64,000 bases of DNA from GCA-2746795 sp963747345 (GCA_963747345.1 CAVVFA010000008.1:372001-436000), one strand, 5' to 3'. Shown: positions 53,287 through 62,604, numbered from the stretch's first letter. Notes: generated from the letters alone by a model not told the origin. Translations and numbers: made by a program.

Positions 53287-53768
53287 TATGCCCAGTCTCC
53301 CAATTTTTCAGTGCGGATTTTTTCATGCAGGGACATGATGCCGTCAATGAGTGCTTCAGGACGGGGCGGGCAGCCAGCCACGTACACATCCACCGGAATA
53401 ATTTCATCAACACCTTGCACAATAGCGTAATTGTTGAAGATACCACCACTGGAGGCACAGTCACCCATGGCGACAACCCATTTCGGTTCCGGCATTTGGT
53501 CGTAAAGGCGACGGACGACAGGAGCCATCTTGCGTGTGACACGGCCCGCCACAATCATGAGGTCTGATTGACGCGGCGACGGCCGATTCAATTCCATACC
53601 AAAGCGGGAAGCATCGTAGTTAGCGGCTTGAGAACCCATCATTTCAATAGCACAACAAGCCAGTCCAAACAAAATAGGCCACATCGCATTCGTGCGACCC
53701 CAGTTGACGAGATCTTCTAAACGGTAAGTCACAACCCCCAGGTTGCCGAGTTTTTGTTCTATTCCCAT
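53286..53768 (-). CDS. nuoB: NADH-quinone oxidoreductase subunit B (cluster N2)
   Basis: The protein has 160 residues. Ligands of cluster N2 are the tandem cysteines in LFGLACCAIEMMG, the Cys in MGDCASSGGIF and the Cys in VAGCPPRPEALIDG. Start at 53768 is supported by an AGGAG site and overlaps the end of nuoA by 10 bases. A longer frame running into nuoA is rejected. Confidence 0.97.
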   Translation of the reverse strand: MGIEQKLGNLGVVTYRLEDLVNWGRTNAMWPILFGLACCAIEMMGSQAANYDASRFGMELNRPSPRQSDLMIVAGRVTRKMAPVVRRLYDQMPEPKWVVAMGDCASSGGIFNNYAIVQGVDEIIPVDVYVAGCPPRPEALIDGIMSLHEKIRTEKLGDWA

Positions 53769-54127
53769 TCGAGAACTCCTTTTTTCCAAACCCAGACGTC
53801 CCCCAGGATAAACATGAACATGAATATCAGCATTAAGGCCAGGCCAAAATAGCCCATGTAGCGGAAACTCATGACCCACGGTACGAGCAATATGATGTCA
53901 ACATCAAACAAGATGAACAACACAGCTATGCGGTAGAACTTAATTGGTAGGCGACGCTGCGCTTCACCAATGGCTGTCATACCTGATTCATAGGGTGCTT
54001 GCTTGCGAATATTCGGCCGTTTGGGGCCTAATGAGACTGATAATATGGGGAGCAATAAGGCAAAGAATATTGCGATTCCCAATAAAACAGCCAGGGGAAG
54101 GTAATCTACAACTATTTGATTTGACAT
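53759..54127 (-). CDS. nuoA: NADH-quinone oxidoreductase subunit A
   Basis: This 122-residue, three-helix membrane subunit is the first gene of the operon. Its marks are KQAPYESGMTAIGEAQRRLP, followed by IKFYRIAVLFILFDVDIILL with the conserved acidic membrane residue, and a C-terminus VWKKGVLEWE. A promoter with good -35 and -10 boxes lies 58 bases upstream. Confidence 0.97.
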   Translation of the reverse strand: MSNQIVVDYLPLAVLLGIAIFFALLLPILSVSLGPKRPNIRKQAPYESGMTAIGEAQRRLPIKFYRIAVLFILFDVDIILLVPWVMSFRYMGYFGLALMLIFMFMFILGDVWVWKKGVLEWE

Positions 54128-54184
54128 AGGATTACTTAATTCTTAATTGAGTTCTGCGAGGACGTACCTCTTCACAGTCTGTGC

Positions 54185-54213
54185 ATTCTATCACAAGGAA
54201 TATGGCATCGCAA
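54185..54213 (-). promoter_or_regulatory. promoter of the nuo operon
   Basis: On the minus strand TTGCGA, 17 bases, then TAGAAT with a TG one base before it. It is the only good sigma-70-type match in the nuoA-rpoD spacer and lies at the expected distance from nuoA. Confidence 0.6.
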
Positions 54214-54321
54214 AAGATCAAAATGGTCTCGGGCACTTTGTACAGATGCGACAGTGGGCGATTAAAATGTTCCGTTTAATTTTCCCAATTTTCAAGATAA
54301 CGGCCGTTTTACAGTAGACAT

Positions 54322-54361
54322 AAAAAAACGCCATGCATGGCTTCCCATGACATCGCGTTTT
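54322..54361 (-). terminator. terminator of rpoD
   Basis: On the minus strand an imperfect stem ACGCGATGTCATGG / CCATGCATGGCGT is followed by TTTTTTT, about 25 bases after the rpoD stop codon. Confidence 0.7.
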
Positions 54362-54386
54362 AAATTGTCGGCAACTTCGTTAATCT

Positions 54387-56078
54387 TTATGTCAAATAAT
54401 CGCGCAGCGATTTACTACGGCTTGGATGACGCAGTTTACGCAGAGCTTTGGCTTCGATTTGACGAATACGCTCGCGGGTGACGCCAAAACTGCGACCAAC
54501 CTCTTCTAGGGTGTGGTCTTTGCCATCATTGAGACCGAAGCGCATTTCTAATACTTCGCGTTCTCGGTCACTGAGGAAGCTGAGAACGCTGCGAATCTGT
54601 TCACGAAGCAATTCTTTAGACGCTGCATCTACAGGTTCAATGACGCTTTCATCGGGGATGAAATCGCCAAATTCTGTGGCTTCATCACCGTTGCCTACCG
54701 GTGTTTCAAGTGACATGGGATCCATGGAAATGCGCAATATATCCCGAATTTTACTAACTGCTTGCCGCCATTTGCGGTTTAAGACTGGGTCTATAGGCTC
54801 GTCGTTTTCTAGTGCTCTTTTGATTTGTTCGGTTTCTTCGGGTGTCAGGTAATCGAGTTCTAACGCCAACTCTTCACCGGATGGCTCATGCCCAAGCTGC
54901 TGCACTAATTCTCGTTGTACCCGCACAATTTTGTTGATGGTTTCATACATATGGACGGGGATGCGAATAGTACGCGCTTGATCAGCAATGGCGCGGCTGA
55001 CAGCTTGTCGAATCCACCATGTGGCATAGGTACTAAATTTATAGCCTTTGGTGTGATCGAATTTTTCTACGGCTCGCAACAGGCCAACATTGCCTTCTTG
55101 CACCAAATCGAGCAAGTGGATACCGCGTCCCATGTAGCGCTTGGCCACACTTACGACGAGACGCAAGTTGGCACGAGTTAGGTTCACTTTGGCTTCTTCT
55201 GCCAAATGGTAGATCATGAATTCGTTGTATTGAAGCGCTTCATCATCTTCTTCCATTCGGGTGTAGAAGGTTTCAAGGTCTGGGAGTACACCATTTTCGG
55301 TATAGTATTCGCTGACCATACTAGAACGGCCGAGGGGGAGTAAATAGAGTGCTGTATAGACGCCAAAAACTTTTCTGGCTAATTCAGTCCATATTTCATC
55401 TTGTCCCCAATCACCACGATTGAGGTACTGACTGACATATGAATAGTTTTCGCTTTGCCATGTTTGGCGCAACTCTTGGGCTTCTTCAACAAGAAGTGTG
55501 AAATCTGGCGGTTCTACTTTTAAGTTATCGCAGGCAATGAGAACTTGGTTCCAATTCTCCAGGAGTTCTGCATAATTCCCAATCATGGCCCGAAAATAGA
55601 GGCTGGTCTCGTTTCCTTCTTGTGGCTCCAAGTTTTTTGTCAGGCGATCTAACTCGGTAGCACCTTTAAGTTGGGTGGATAACCAGATTTCTTGTTTTGA
55701 CTTAAGCAGGGGTACCTGCCCAATTTCTTTTAAGTAGGTGTGGACTGGATCGTCTTCGGCCTCGCCGGTAGCAAATGCGCCATCATCTATATCAAGGGGA
55801 TCATCGTCATACGAGGTTAAAACATTTGCTGATTCACCCACAGCATCGACGGTTTTCCCGGAGGCAGAAATAATACGAATCCCCATCTGTTGTAAGCGAT
55901 CATATAATTTTTCGGCTTGGGCATCATCGGCCGTTGCTAAGATTGCCTGGACGTCTGATTCTTCAATTTCACGTGAACGCCGTGCTTTTTTTACCAGGGC
56001 TTCAACGTCCATGGGTTCTGGCGTATCGTCCAATTCATCATCTTCATACTCATCATCTAATTGTGGTTCAAAATCCAT
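54387..56078 (-). CDS. rpoD: RNA polymerase primary sigma factor (sigma-70, RpoD)
   Basis: The protein has 563 residues. An acidic N-terminal region 1.1 (MDFEPQLDDEYEDDELDDTP) comes first. Region 1.2 is at DPVHTYLKEIGQVPLL, and region 2 contains RYMGRGIHLLDLVQEGNVGL and KFSTYATWWIRQAVSRAIAD (-10 recognition). Region 3 follows. Region 4 ends with LEEVGRSFGVTRERIRQIEA (-35 recognition) and RSKSLRDYLT. Domain order and length fit a housekeeping sigma factor. A spacer of about 100 residues between regions 1.2 and 2 (the non-conserved region) is present. The gene is intact, on the minus strand, between dnaG and nuoA. Confidence 0.97.
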   Translation of the reverse strand: MDFEPQLDDEYEDDELDDTPEPMDVEALVKKARRSREIEESDVQAILATADDAQAEKLYDRLQQMGIRIISASGKTVDAVGESANVLTSYDDDPLDIDDGAFATGEAEDDPVHTYLKEIGQVPLLKSKQEIWLSTQLKGATELDRLTKNLEPQEGNETSLYFRAMIGNYAELLENWNQVLIACDNLKVEPPDFTLLVEEAQELRQTWQSENYSYVSQYLNRGDWGQDEIWTELARKVFGVYTALYLLPLGRSSMVSEYYTENGVLPDLETFYTRMEEDDEALQYNEFMIYHLAEEAKVNLTRANLRLVVSVAKRYMGRGIHLLDLVQEGNVGLLRAVEKFDHTKGYKFSTYATWWIRQAVSRAIADQARTIRIPVHMYETINKIVRVQRELVQQLGHEPSGEELALELDYLTPEETEQIKRALENDEPIDPVLNRKWRQAVSKIRDILRISMDPMSLETPVGNGDEATEFGDFIPDESVIEPVDAASKELLREQIRSVLSFLSDREREVLEMRFGLNDGKDHTLEEVGRSFGVTRERIRQIEAKALRKLRHPSRSKSLRDYLT

Positions 56079-56127
56079 TTTCTCTGCCTACCTAAAAATC
56101 TTTCGACTTGATTGATTTATCTTTTTG

Positions 56128-56227
56128 TAACTATACAGGTGTTGTTTTTTACTCGAGAGACCCTAAGGGTTTTGTATAACGAAGCATTGAATCACTCGAA
56201 GTAAAACCCTTAGGGTCTGTATAGTTA
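56128..56227. mobile_element. MITE-like element upstream of rpoD
   Basis: This 100-bp unit is bounded by TAACTATACAG and its exact complement. Inside is a 16-bp perfect inverted repeat, AGACCCTAAGGGTTTT (56158-56173) and its complement (56203-56218), each arm holding the palindrome CCCTAAGGG-like core. Another ACTATACAGG copy follows at 56240-56249. No coding capacity. It lies between dnaG and rpoD, in rpoD's promoter region. No duplication of the target is obvious. Confidence 0.55.
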
Positions 56228-56324
56228 GGTCTTTTTTATGACTATACAGGATTATGAAAATTACGGATTTATCCATTTGCCACCATCATATTCTCTAAAT
56301 CTGGTTGGTTGTGATGGGCATTGG

Positions 56325-58319
56325 TTAGAAATGGCCTAATGAGGCTTCTTCTGCTCGTCTTTTGCTAACAGATGACATAGCATTTTGAGCCTGTTGGAGG
56401 CGCAGCAATTGACGTGAAATTTCTAATGACTGTGCCTGGTATGTTTCTACTGATTCACGGTTCCCTATTTGTTTTGCCTCTGTAACGAGATGCTGCATCC
56501 GTGTGTTGAGTCGTCGTGTCTTTTCGTGACGAATGTCTAATGAGGGATAAAACGAGTTTGTCTACTAATCGATCCAGCTTGGAGTCAGGTGTGGGCGGTA
56601 ATGACTGGAGTTGTTGTGCCCGCTCGAGCAATGGACTGTCTAAACTATCGCACAATTCATCAATCGAGACAAACGACGCTTGGTTGGAACGACGGCTTAA
56701 CTGTTCAAATAATTCTCGATCTTCGATGGTGACAAAATCTGCTTTGGTAACGGCCGTTTGCCCCATTTCAGCAAGTCGCGCATTCACATCGTTGAGCGTT
56801 TTGGGATGATGCAGGAATTGACTGAGCAGGTTGGTCTCGCGCATGTGGGTGGCGACGTTGCGATCCAGGATGGCGGCACTGCTGCGCATTTCGCTCAAGC
56901 CATCGAGTTCTGGGGGCGGTGGTGGTGGCTCCGGGACATTGTGAGACGGTCTTGGTGGCGATGCGCTGCTGTTTCTGACCCCTGCCTCTCAATTGCCGCA
57001 AAGCACGTTCATCAGTTTTCAAGATGTAGGCCAATTGCTGCCAATAATGGTCGCGCTCGACCGGGTTGGTGATGTCTTCGATGAGAGGGATGATTTGTTG
57101 GGCAACGGCCGTTTTCGCCTTCGCATCACTCATATCCAAATCTTGCGTCAATACCCCAATCACATATTCCACCACCGGTTTTGCTTTCGCCAGCAGCAGC
57201 GGCCATTGAGTGGGATCTTCGCGGATGATATTGTCGGGGTCTTTGCCTTCGGGCATGGTGACCACCCGAATATCAGCTTCCAGACGACTTTCATAGCGCA
57301 CCAGATTTTGGGCATCAAAGCGAATGTCGATTTCGCGGTCTAGCGTTTCGCGGGCGACTTGCAGACTGCGCAATGTCGCTTTGGCCCCGGCGGCATCCGC
57401 ATCCAACGCCATGATGAAGCGTTTGGTATAGCGCTTGAGATGCTGCAATTGGTCTTGCGTGAGCGCCGTGCCCATCTGGGCGACCACGTTCCGGAAGCCC
57501 CCCTGCCACGCCATGATCACATCCATGTAGCCTTCAACGATGACGGCTTGTCGTGCTTCACGGATGGAACGCTTGGCCCCATCCAAGCCATAAAGCAGGT
57601 TGCTTTTGTCGAATAAGGGAGATTGGGGCGAGTTAAGGTATTTGGGAATACCATCCTTTTCCAAAGTACGCGCCCCAAAGCCGACCACACGGCCGTTTCC
57701 ATCCCGAATAGGAATCATCAGCCGGTTGCGGAAGCGGTCGTAGCGAGTTCCTTTATCGGGGTTTTCGGTGAGCAGCCCGATTTCCAGCAATTCATCATCG
57801 GTATAGCCTTGCGCGTTAAAGTGGGTACGGCATTGATCCCAGGAATCCAGCGCAAAGCCAATTTGAAAATGGGCCAGCGTTTCCTCGGTTAATTCGCGGT
57901 CTTCCACATATTTTCGGGCGACAACGCCTTGGGGGGCATAGAGCAGCAATTGATGAAAATAATCGGCAGCAGCGGACAATAAATCGACCAGGCGATCTTC
58001 TGTGCTTTTTGTTGTTTATCGACGGGCTTTTGTATTTCAAGCTGAACACCCGCTCGCGTTGCCAAATGTTGCAGGGTTTCTTTAAAGTCCCAGCCTTCCT
58101 TTTTCATGACAAAGGAAAACACGTCACCGCCTTCGGCACAGGCACCAAAACAGTGCCATGTTTGGGACTCTCTGGGAAAACGTAGAAGGAGGGGGTGCGA
58201 GAATTGGGATGGAACGGACAGAAACCAGTGTAAGACCGTCCTGACCGCCGCAGTTGCACGGACTCAGAAACGACATCAATTATATCTAACCGGCTTTTAA
58301 TCTCTTCGGTGACGGTCAT
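56325..58319 (-). CDS. dnaG: DNA primase, about four frameshifts
   Basis: This is the primase that makes RNA primers at the replication fork. It starts TVTEEIKSRLDIIDVVSESV, then the zinc-binding region GFCPFHPNSRTPSFYVFPES with the second Cys pair in another frame (CFGACAEGG). The TOPRIM catalytic core reads VIVEGYMDVIMAWQGGFRNV and FIMALDADAAGAKATLRSL. The C-terminal helicase-binding part ends KRRAEEASLGHF at 56325. Shifts lie near 58160, 57990, 56900 and 56540. Total is about 660 residues. It and rpoD form the common dnaG-rpoD pair. Confidence 0.92.
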
Positions 58320-58440
58320 AAGTTCAGGTTCATCAATAGATAGGTTCCATTTTGCGAAGCCGGATTATACCCTAAGCGCTACAAATGTTCTAAAGAGTGG
58401 TCGGTGGATTTCTGGATTCTCATATTTCAGTGGCGAATAA

Positions 58441-58530
58441 ACCAGTGTTCAGTGTACAGTTTTCAGTGTACAGTTACTGAGATTCAGTTTCATATGCGTC
58501 ATACAAAACTGAACACTGATTACTGAATAC
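58441..58530. repeat. CAGTGTTCAGTGTACAGT inverted repeat upstream of dnaG
   Basis: CAGTGTTCAGTGTACAGTTT and TCAGTGTACAGTTACTGA on the left pair with CAAAACTGAACACTGATT on the right. This is the fourth member of the family that follows nuoM, nuoI and nuoG. The rest of the 58320-58640 spacer shows no gene. Confidence 0.6.
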
Positions 58531-58640
58531 CCGAGTTTTCCATGATTGTTTTTGAGACAGCGCGACTGGCAGTGCGCAACTATACGAAAATCACTGTGCC
58601 TACATGTACCATGTCAGGCGCGGTGATTGGGAGAAACAAG

Positions 58641-59655
58641 ATGCCGATAGAAAAAGAACTAACTGAACCGGTAAATTTATGTCAGGACAACGGCCGTTTA
58701 CATCCAAAACGCCGTCGGTTGGAGCAGAAAACCCCTACACACCTGCAATCTCAGCGGACGCTGGCCGCGTAAAAAGCGGTGGAACTATTGGGCAGTCACC
58801 AGTGAAACCCACCTCTTCTCTGTGACGGTCAGCAACATCGATTACGCTGGGCTGGTGTTTGTCTACGTGGCAGATTTTGCCAACGACCTGTTCAACGAGA
58901 TGACCCAAATCGTGCCGCTGGGACGGGGCTGCAATCTGCCCGATACGGTTAACGCGGACGTGCGTTTTGCCCGCGAAGGATTGCGCGTCGATATGGTGCA
59001 AACCGACATCGGCGTTGATTTAGCCGTAGACATTGCCGATTTTGAAGGACTGCCGCTGTCGGCCAAGTTCACCATCACCACCCCACCCGGCCATGAATCG
59101 CTGAACGTGGTCGTTCCTTGGGATGACAAGACGTTTCAATTCACCAGCAAGCAAAACACGCTGCCAACCGAAGGCACCGTCATCTTTGGCGATAAGACCA
59201 TCCCGTTCAGCGGCGAGCAAAGCTTTGCCTGTCTCGATTATGGGCGGGGAATCTGGCCGCGAAACTGTGTCTGGAATTGGGGCAGTGCTTCTGGGAGGCA
59301 AAACGGCCGTTCTCTAGGCTTAAATCTCGGCGGACAATGGACCGACGGCACGGGCATGACGGAAAATGGCATTTGTGTAAACGGGAAGCTAACCAAAATC
59401 TCCGAAGACCTGCACTGGCAGTACGACAAAACCAACTTCATGCGGCCCTGGCGTATCACCGCGCCCTCTGGCAGTATCGACCTCACGTTTACGCCCTTTA
59501 TGGAACGGGTGGCCGCCAGCAATTTATGGCTGGTGAAGTCTGAAGTGCATCAGATGTTTGGGCATTACAATGGGAGTGTGAAAACGGCCGTTGGCGAAAT
59601 TATTCCCGTCGAAAACCTAATCGGCTGGGCAGAAGACCACGTTGCCAAATGGTAA
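58641..59655 (+). CDS. DUF2804 family protein, one frameshift
   Basis: The reassembled protein has about 337 residues. Family phrases include LTEPVNLCQDNGRLHPK, then in another frame VGWSRKPLHTCNLSGRWPRK and KRWNYWAVTSETHLFSVTVS. These are followed by SLNVVVPWDDKTFQFTSKQN, CLDYGRGIWPRNCVWNWGSA and LNLGGQWTDGTGMTENGICV, ending GWAEDHVAKW. The shift is near 58712, by an AAAAC run next to AACGGCCGTT. The start at 58641 has a GGGAG site. The family is lipocalin-like and its function is unknown. AACGGCCGTT is read as NGR or TAV at three places. Confidence 0.88.
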
Positions 59656-59671
59656 GATTTGCAGAGCGCGG

Positions 59672-59735
59672 CACGCCCACGTGCCCCGACACCTTTACAT
59701 CCCATGAGGGACGTGGGCGTCCCTCACTCCTCAGA
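59672..59735. repeat. CACGCCCACGTGCC / GGGACGTGGGCGTCCC inverted repeat
   Basis: GGCACGCCCACGTGCCCC and GAGGGACGTGGGCGTCCCTC form a hairpin between DUF2804 and ridA. The same words make the hairpin at 11345-11403. Confidence 0.6.
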
Positions 59736-59751
59736 AAACAGGACTGATTAC

Positions 59752-60165
59752 ATGGACAGACAAAATATTTCAAGCGGCGCACCCTGGGAAGGAACTGTCG
59801 GGTATTCACGAGCGGTGCGTGTGGGGCCGTTTATTCAGGTGGCAGGGACGACGGCTACTTCGACAAGCTCAGCACACAGCGTTAACGCTGAAGGCCAGCC
59901 CATCGCTCCCAACGACCCATACGGTCAAACCATCGCCATTCTGGAGAAAATCCAGCAAGCGTTGGCTGAAGCGGGCGCGAGCATGGCCGATGTGGTGCGT
60001 ACGCGCATGTTTGTGGTCAACATTGAAGATTGGGAAGAAATTGGCCGCGCCCACGGCGAGTTTTTCCGCGATATACGCCCCGCCGCCACGATGGTGGAGG
60101 TCAGTCGTCTCATCGCCCCAGAACTTTTAGTTGAAATTGAAGTGGATGCGATAAAACTTGAATAA
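59752..60165 (+). CDS. RidA family enamine/imine deaminase
   Basis: The protein has 137 residues. It reads RAVRVGPFIQVAGTTATS, with the rest of the family core in YGQTIAILEKIQQALAEAGA and VVRTRMFVVNIEDWEEIGRA. The conserved Arg (RTRMF) and the C-terminal Glu in LLVEIEVDAI are present. RidA proteins remove reactive enamine intermediates of PLP enzymes. After GTTAT there are extra residues STSSAHSV before NAEGQPI. The DNA for them is a copy of the CTTCGACAAGCTCAG repeat, so a small element seems to have entered the gene in frame. Start chosen at MDRQNISS. Confidence 0.9.
   Translation: MDRQNISSGAPWEGTVGYSRAVRVGPFIQVAGTTATSTSSAHSVNAEGQPIAPNDPYGQTIAILEKIQQALAEAGASMADVVRTRMFVVNIEDWEEIGRAHGEFFRDIRPAATMVEVSRLIAPELLVEIEVDAIKLE
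59862..59884 (+). repeat. CTTCGACAAGCTCAG copy inside ridA
   Basis: ACTTCGACAAGCTCAGCACA within the ridA codons gives an insertion of about eight residues (STSSAHSV) at a loop where other RidA proteins have none. Confidence 0.65.
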
Positions 60166-60232
60166 CTGCGGAGAGGCAGAGAACGCAGAGAAAAACCCTC
60201 CGCTCCTCCGCAACCTTTGCGGTAGAAAATTT
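60166..60232. repeat. GCGGAGAGGCAGAG inverted repeat after ridA
   Basis: CTGCGGAGAGGCAGAGAACG and CCTCCGCTCCTCCGCAACCT form an imperfect hairpin directly after the ridA stop codon, between convergent genes. Confidence 0.6.
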
Positions 60233-61933
60233 TTACCGTTTTTCACCCACGAGCACAATGTTGGTAGGTGGATAAGGCAGCGGAAGTAAACGCTTTGTAC
60301 TGAGCTTGGCTCCACTGAGCGAGGTCGAAGTGTCGAAGTAGCCGTTCTCCCCCATTTCATACAGCGCCACTTTGCCTTGCCAGCGGTTCTCCACAATCCA
60401 GGCATTCGTATAAACACGGGAACCGGTCTGGGGATCGTTGGGATTCTCGATGACGTAGAAACCTGCGGTTTGCAGGGCCGCTTTCCAGTCGCTAAAACCC
60501 CAGAAGGCAAATTCCTCGTGCATTTCGCTGTCCCAATTGGCGGTGTAATCTTTTTTGCTCATAAACTCGCAGGCTGAACGCAGGGGCAAGATGGCGTAGG
60601 TTTCGCCGTCAATTTCAGCGAGGCGGTATTGAATTTTTGACGCGGCGCTGCGCTGTCCTGCCGCCCGCGCTTCGCTTAAAAAATCACGGGCAAATCGTTG
60701 GAAACGGCCGTTTGTAGACAAGCCGTTCAAATGCTGCGCCAGCGTCTCCGCGTCAGCACAGTCGCGGAAAATATCGTCGGTGTGACCGTCGCTGTTGTTG
60801 AGCCACAGATAGACCTCCCGTTCCCCATCCTCTGGCCCGACCACATCACGCATCACAAAACGGCCGTTTCGCGCCGTCTGCCTATATTTTTCTGCCAGAT
60901 ATGCCCGCACCGTCTGTTCCTGCGCGTCATACGACCACAGTTCATGCAGGGTCGAATTGCAGAGCGTGGTGTCGATGCTGTTGGCCTCGAACAGGGGTTG
61001 GGTGATGTTGCGCTGGTGGAAAAAGACAAAACTGCCGCCAAAATCGCCTGACCGCTGGCGTTCGCGGCAGCGAGCGATGAACTCGGCGGCGATGTCGATG
61101 CCGATGAGGTCTGAATCGGGGAAATCGCGGGCAATCACCGCCAACAGCGCCCCATCGGCACAGCCCTCATCCACAATTTTGCCTGGCACGATGGCCGCCT
61201 TGATGTCCTGATATTTCAGGTTGATGATCAGCGGATTGCTCATGCCATAGGCGTAGGAGGCATAGTCGCGCTCCTCGGTGAGACTGCCTTCTTCGTTGAG
61301 CAGTGGATCGCGCCACAAACGCAAAATACGCTGGGTGATGTCGGGGAAATCTTGCCATAAATCGTAGGTTTCGGGCGACAGGGCAGCACGTAGCTTGGGA
61401 TCGGTCTGCCAATTTTCGCCTGCCGCCACCATCGTTTGCAGCACGTCAATGGGCGTGGCGGGCGGCTCTGGCTCCCCCAACTCGGCCGGGAGGATGGTGA
61501 AACCTAATGCTTGGTAGAGGGTGATAACGGCCGTTGTCGAGCAAAGCACCACACAATTCTCCGGCGTCAGGCGCAAATTACCCTCCGTCTGCTCCTCAAT
61601 TTCTTTGAGCGTAAATTCCGCAAAACGCGGCGTGGGCGGATAATGGGGAATGCCGATGATGCGGTAGCGACAGTCAAACGCCATCTCAAACGGTTGCGCA
61701 AAACGGTCTACCCCCAGCGCCCGCACGTAAAACGGAATGGGGTTGTAACGGGCGTTTTGCTGGTTGGCGGAGGTCACGGCGAAGACAATGTGGTCGATGG
61801 GGGTGTTGGCTGACGGCTTCTTCCCCTGCCAAAAATCCAACTGATCCAGCGGCATCTGCAAAATGCGGCGCAGGTATTGCGCCTGATAAGCGGTGTTGAG
61901 TAAATGTCGTCCAGGGAAGAGTAAAGTTGTCAT
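60233..61933 (-). CDS. large SAM-dependent methyltransferase-domain protein
   Basis: The protein has 566 residues. An N-terminal region of about 230 residues is of no family I recognise (it begins MTTLLFPGRHLLNTAYQAQY and includes FTLKEIEEQTEGNLRLTPEN, which looks nucleotidyltransferase-like). The methyltransferase core has IVDEGCADGALLAVIARDFP as motif I and DLIGIDIAAEFIARC as strand 2, with TTLCNSTLHELWSY and a motif-III strand GRFVMRDVVGPEDG. The C-terminal region reads FAFWGFSDWKAALQTAGFYV. Near the end, STSLSGAKLSTKR is encoded by a CTTCGAC...AAGCTCAG repeat stretch (60288-60340), as in ridA. Substrate unknown. Confidence 0.78.
   Translation of the reverse strand: MTTLLFPGRHLLNTAYQAQYLRRILQMPLDQLDFWQGKKPSANTPIDHIVFAVTSANQQNARYNPIPFYVRALGVDRFAQPFEMAFDCRYRIIGIPHYPPTPRFAEFTLKEIEEQTEGNLRLTPENCVVLCSTTAVITLYQALGFTILPAELGEPEPPATPIDVLQTMVAAGENWQTDPKLRAALSPETYDLWQDFPDITQRILRLWRDPLLNEEGSLTEERDYASYAYGMSNPLIINLKYQDIKAAIVPGKIVDEGCADGALLAVIARDFPDSDLIGIDIAAEFIARCRERQRSGDFGGSFVFFHQRNITQPLFEANSIDTTLCNSTLHELWSYDAQEQTVRAYLAEKYRQTARNGRFVMRDVVGPEDGEREVYLWLNNSDGHTDDIFRDCADAETLAQHLNGLSTNGRFQRFARDFLSEARAAGQRSAASKIQYRLAEIDGETYAILPLRSACEFMSKKDYTANWDSEMHEEFAFWGFSDWKAALQTAGFYVIENPNDPQTGSRVYTNAWIVENRWQGKVALYEMGENGYFDTSTSLSGAKLSTKRLLPLPYPPTNIVLVGEKR
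60288..60340 (-). repeat. CTTCGACAAGCTCAG-related repeat inside the methyltransferase gene
   Basis: GTACTGAGCTTGGCTCCACT and GAGCGAGGTCGAAGTGTCGA form an imperfect palindrome within the last codons of the gene. The encoded segment TSTSLSGAKLSTKR interrupts otherwise globular sequence. Confidence 0.55.
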
Positions 61934-62023
61934 GGCGGAATGATAGCGGAATCAGGTTTGCCCTCAAAAAAGAAATTCCCCACTGACTAGGGTAATTGCC
62001 TACTCACTAAAAATTAGCCTAAA

Positions 62024-62095
62024 GGCAACGAATTGTCACGAATTTACGCGAATTTCAAACCATTTCGTGTAAATTCGTGACAATTCGCTGCAAAA
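62024..62095. repeat. CGAATTGTCACGAATTTACG inverted repeat
   Basis: GAATTGTCACGAATTTACGC pairs with GTGTAAATTCGTGACAATTC around a short loop, an almost perfect 25-bp stem in the divergent spacer between the methyltransferase and the HhH gene. Confidence 0.7.
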
Positions 62096-62136
62096 AATAT
62101 GAATTTGCAATTGCCCTGCCTCACTCACGTTTCTGT

Positions 62137-62165
62137 TTCACATCACAAATCGTTTATGCTATAAT
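62137..62165 (+). promoter_or_regulatory. promoter of the HhH-domain gene
   Basis: TTCACA, 17 bases, then TATAAT with TGC before it (62160-62165). This is a near-consensus extended -10 promoter 54 bases before the ATG. Confidence 0.7.
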
Positions 62166-62218
62166 GATGCAGTGCGTCATAAACTGAGCAAATCTTGACA
62201 GAATAAAGGAGCTAAATC

Positions 62219-62583
62219 ATGTCTGAACTTGTTACCCCTAAAAATTACATCAACTTAATCGCTGGCGTTGTCAACCTGTTTTTCGAGCAAGTAAACAACC
62301 TCAGCAACCGTTTACCAGCCGCCAAAGTAACCGTCGAAATGGACATTATCGAAAAAAAAGCCGCACCTGCCGCAAAGCCGAAGCCCTTCCAGCCAAGTCC
62401 GACGACCTGACCGTCATTAACGGCATCGGCCCCACCTTCGCCAAACGGCTGCAAGCGGCTGGCATCACCACCTTCCAGGCATTGGCTGACGCCTCGCCAG
62501 CCCATATCAAAGAAGTCGCCAAACTGGCCGACTGGCAAGCCAATCCCGCTGACTGGATTGCCGCGGCCAAAGCACTCGCTTAA
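62219..62583 (+). CDS. small helix-hairpin-helix protein, one frameshift
   Basis: The first 55 residues (MSELVTPKNYINLIAGVVNL, then FEQVNNLSNRLPAAKVTVEM) are helical and unfamiliar, followed by an Ala/Lys/Pro linker. After a shift near 62385 the second frame gives SDDLTVINGIGPTFAKRLQA, then AGITTFQALADASPAHIKEV and WIAAAKALA. This is a classic helix-hairpin-helix domain of the kind found at the ends of nucleic-acid-binding or ribosomal-protein-linked proteins. Total is about 121 residues. An AAGGAG ribosome site and a strong promoter suggest high expression. Confidence 0.78.
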
Positions 62584-62604
62584 TTTGTTTTGTGGGTGGG
62601 AGAT

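Noticed and set aside
58542..58640. N-terminal extension of the DUF2804 gene to the ATG at 58542
   Set aside because: The extra residues resemble no family member, and the internal ATG at 58641 has a better ribosome site.
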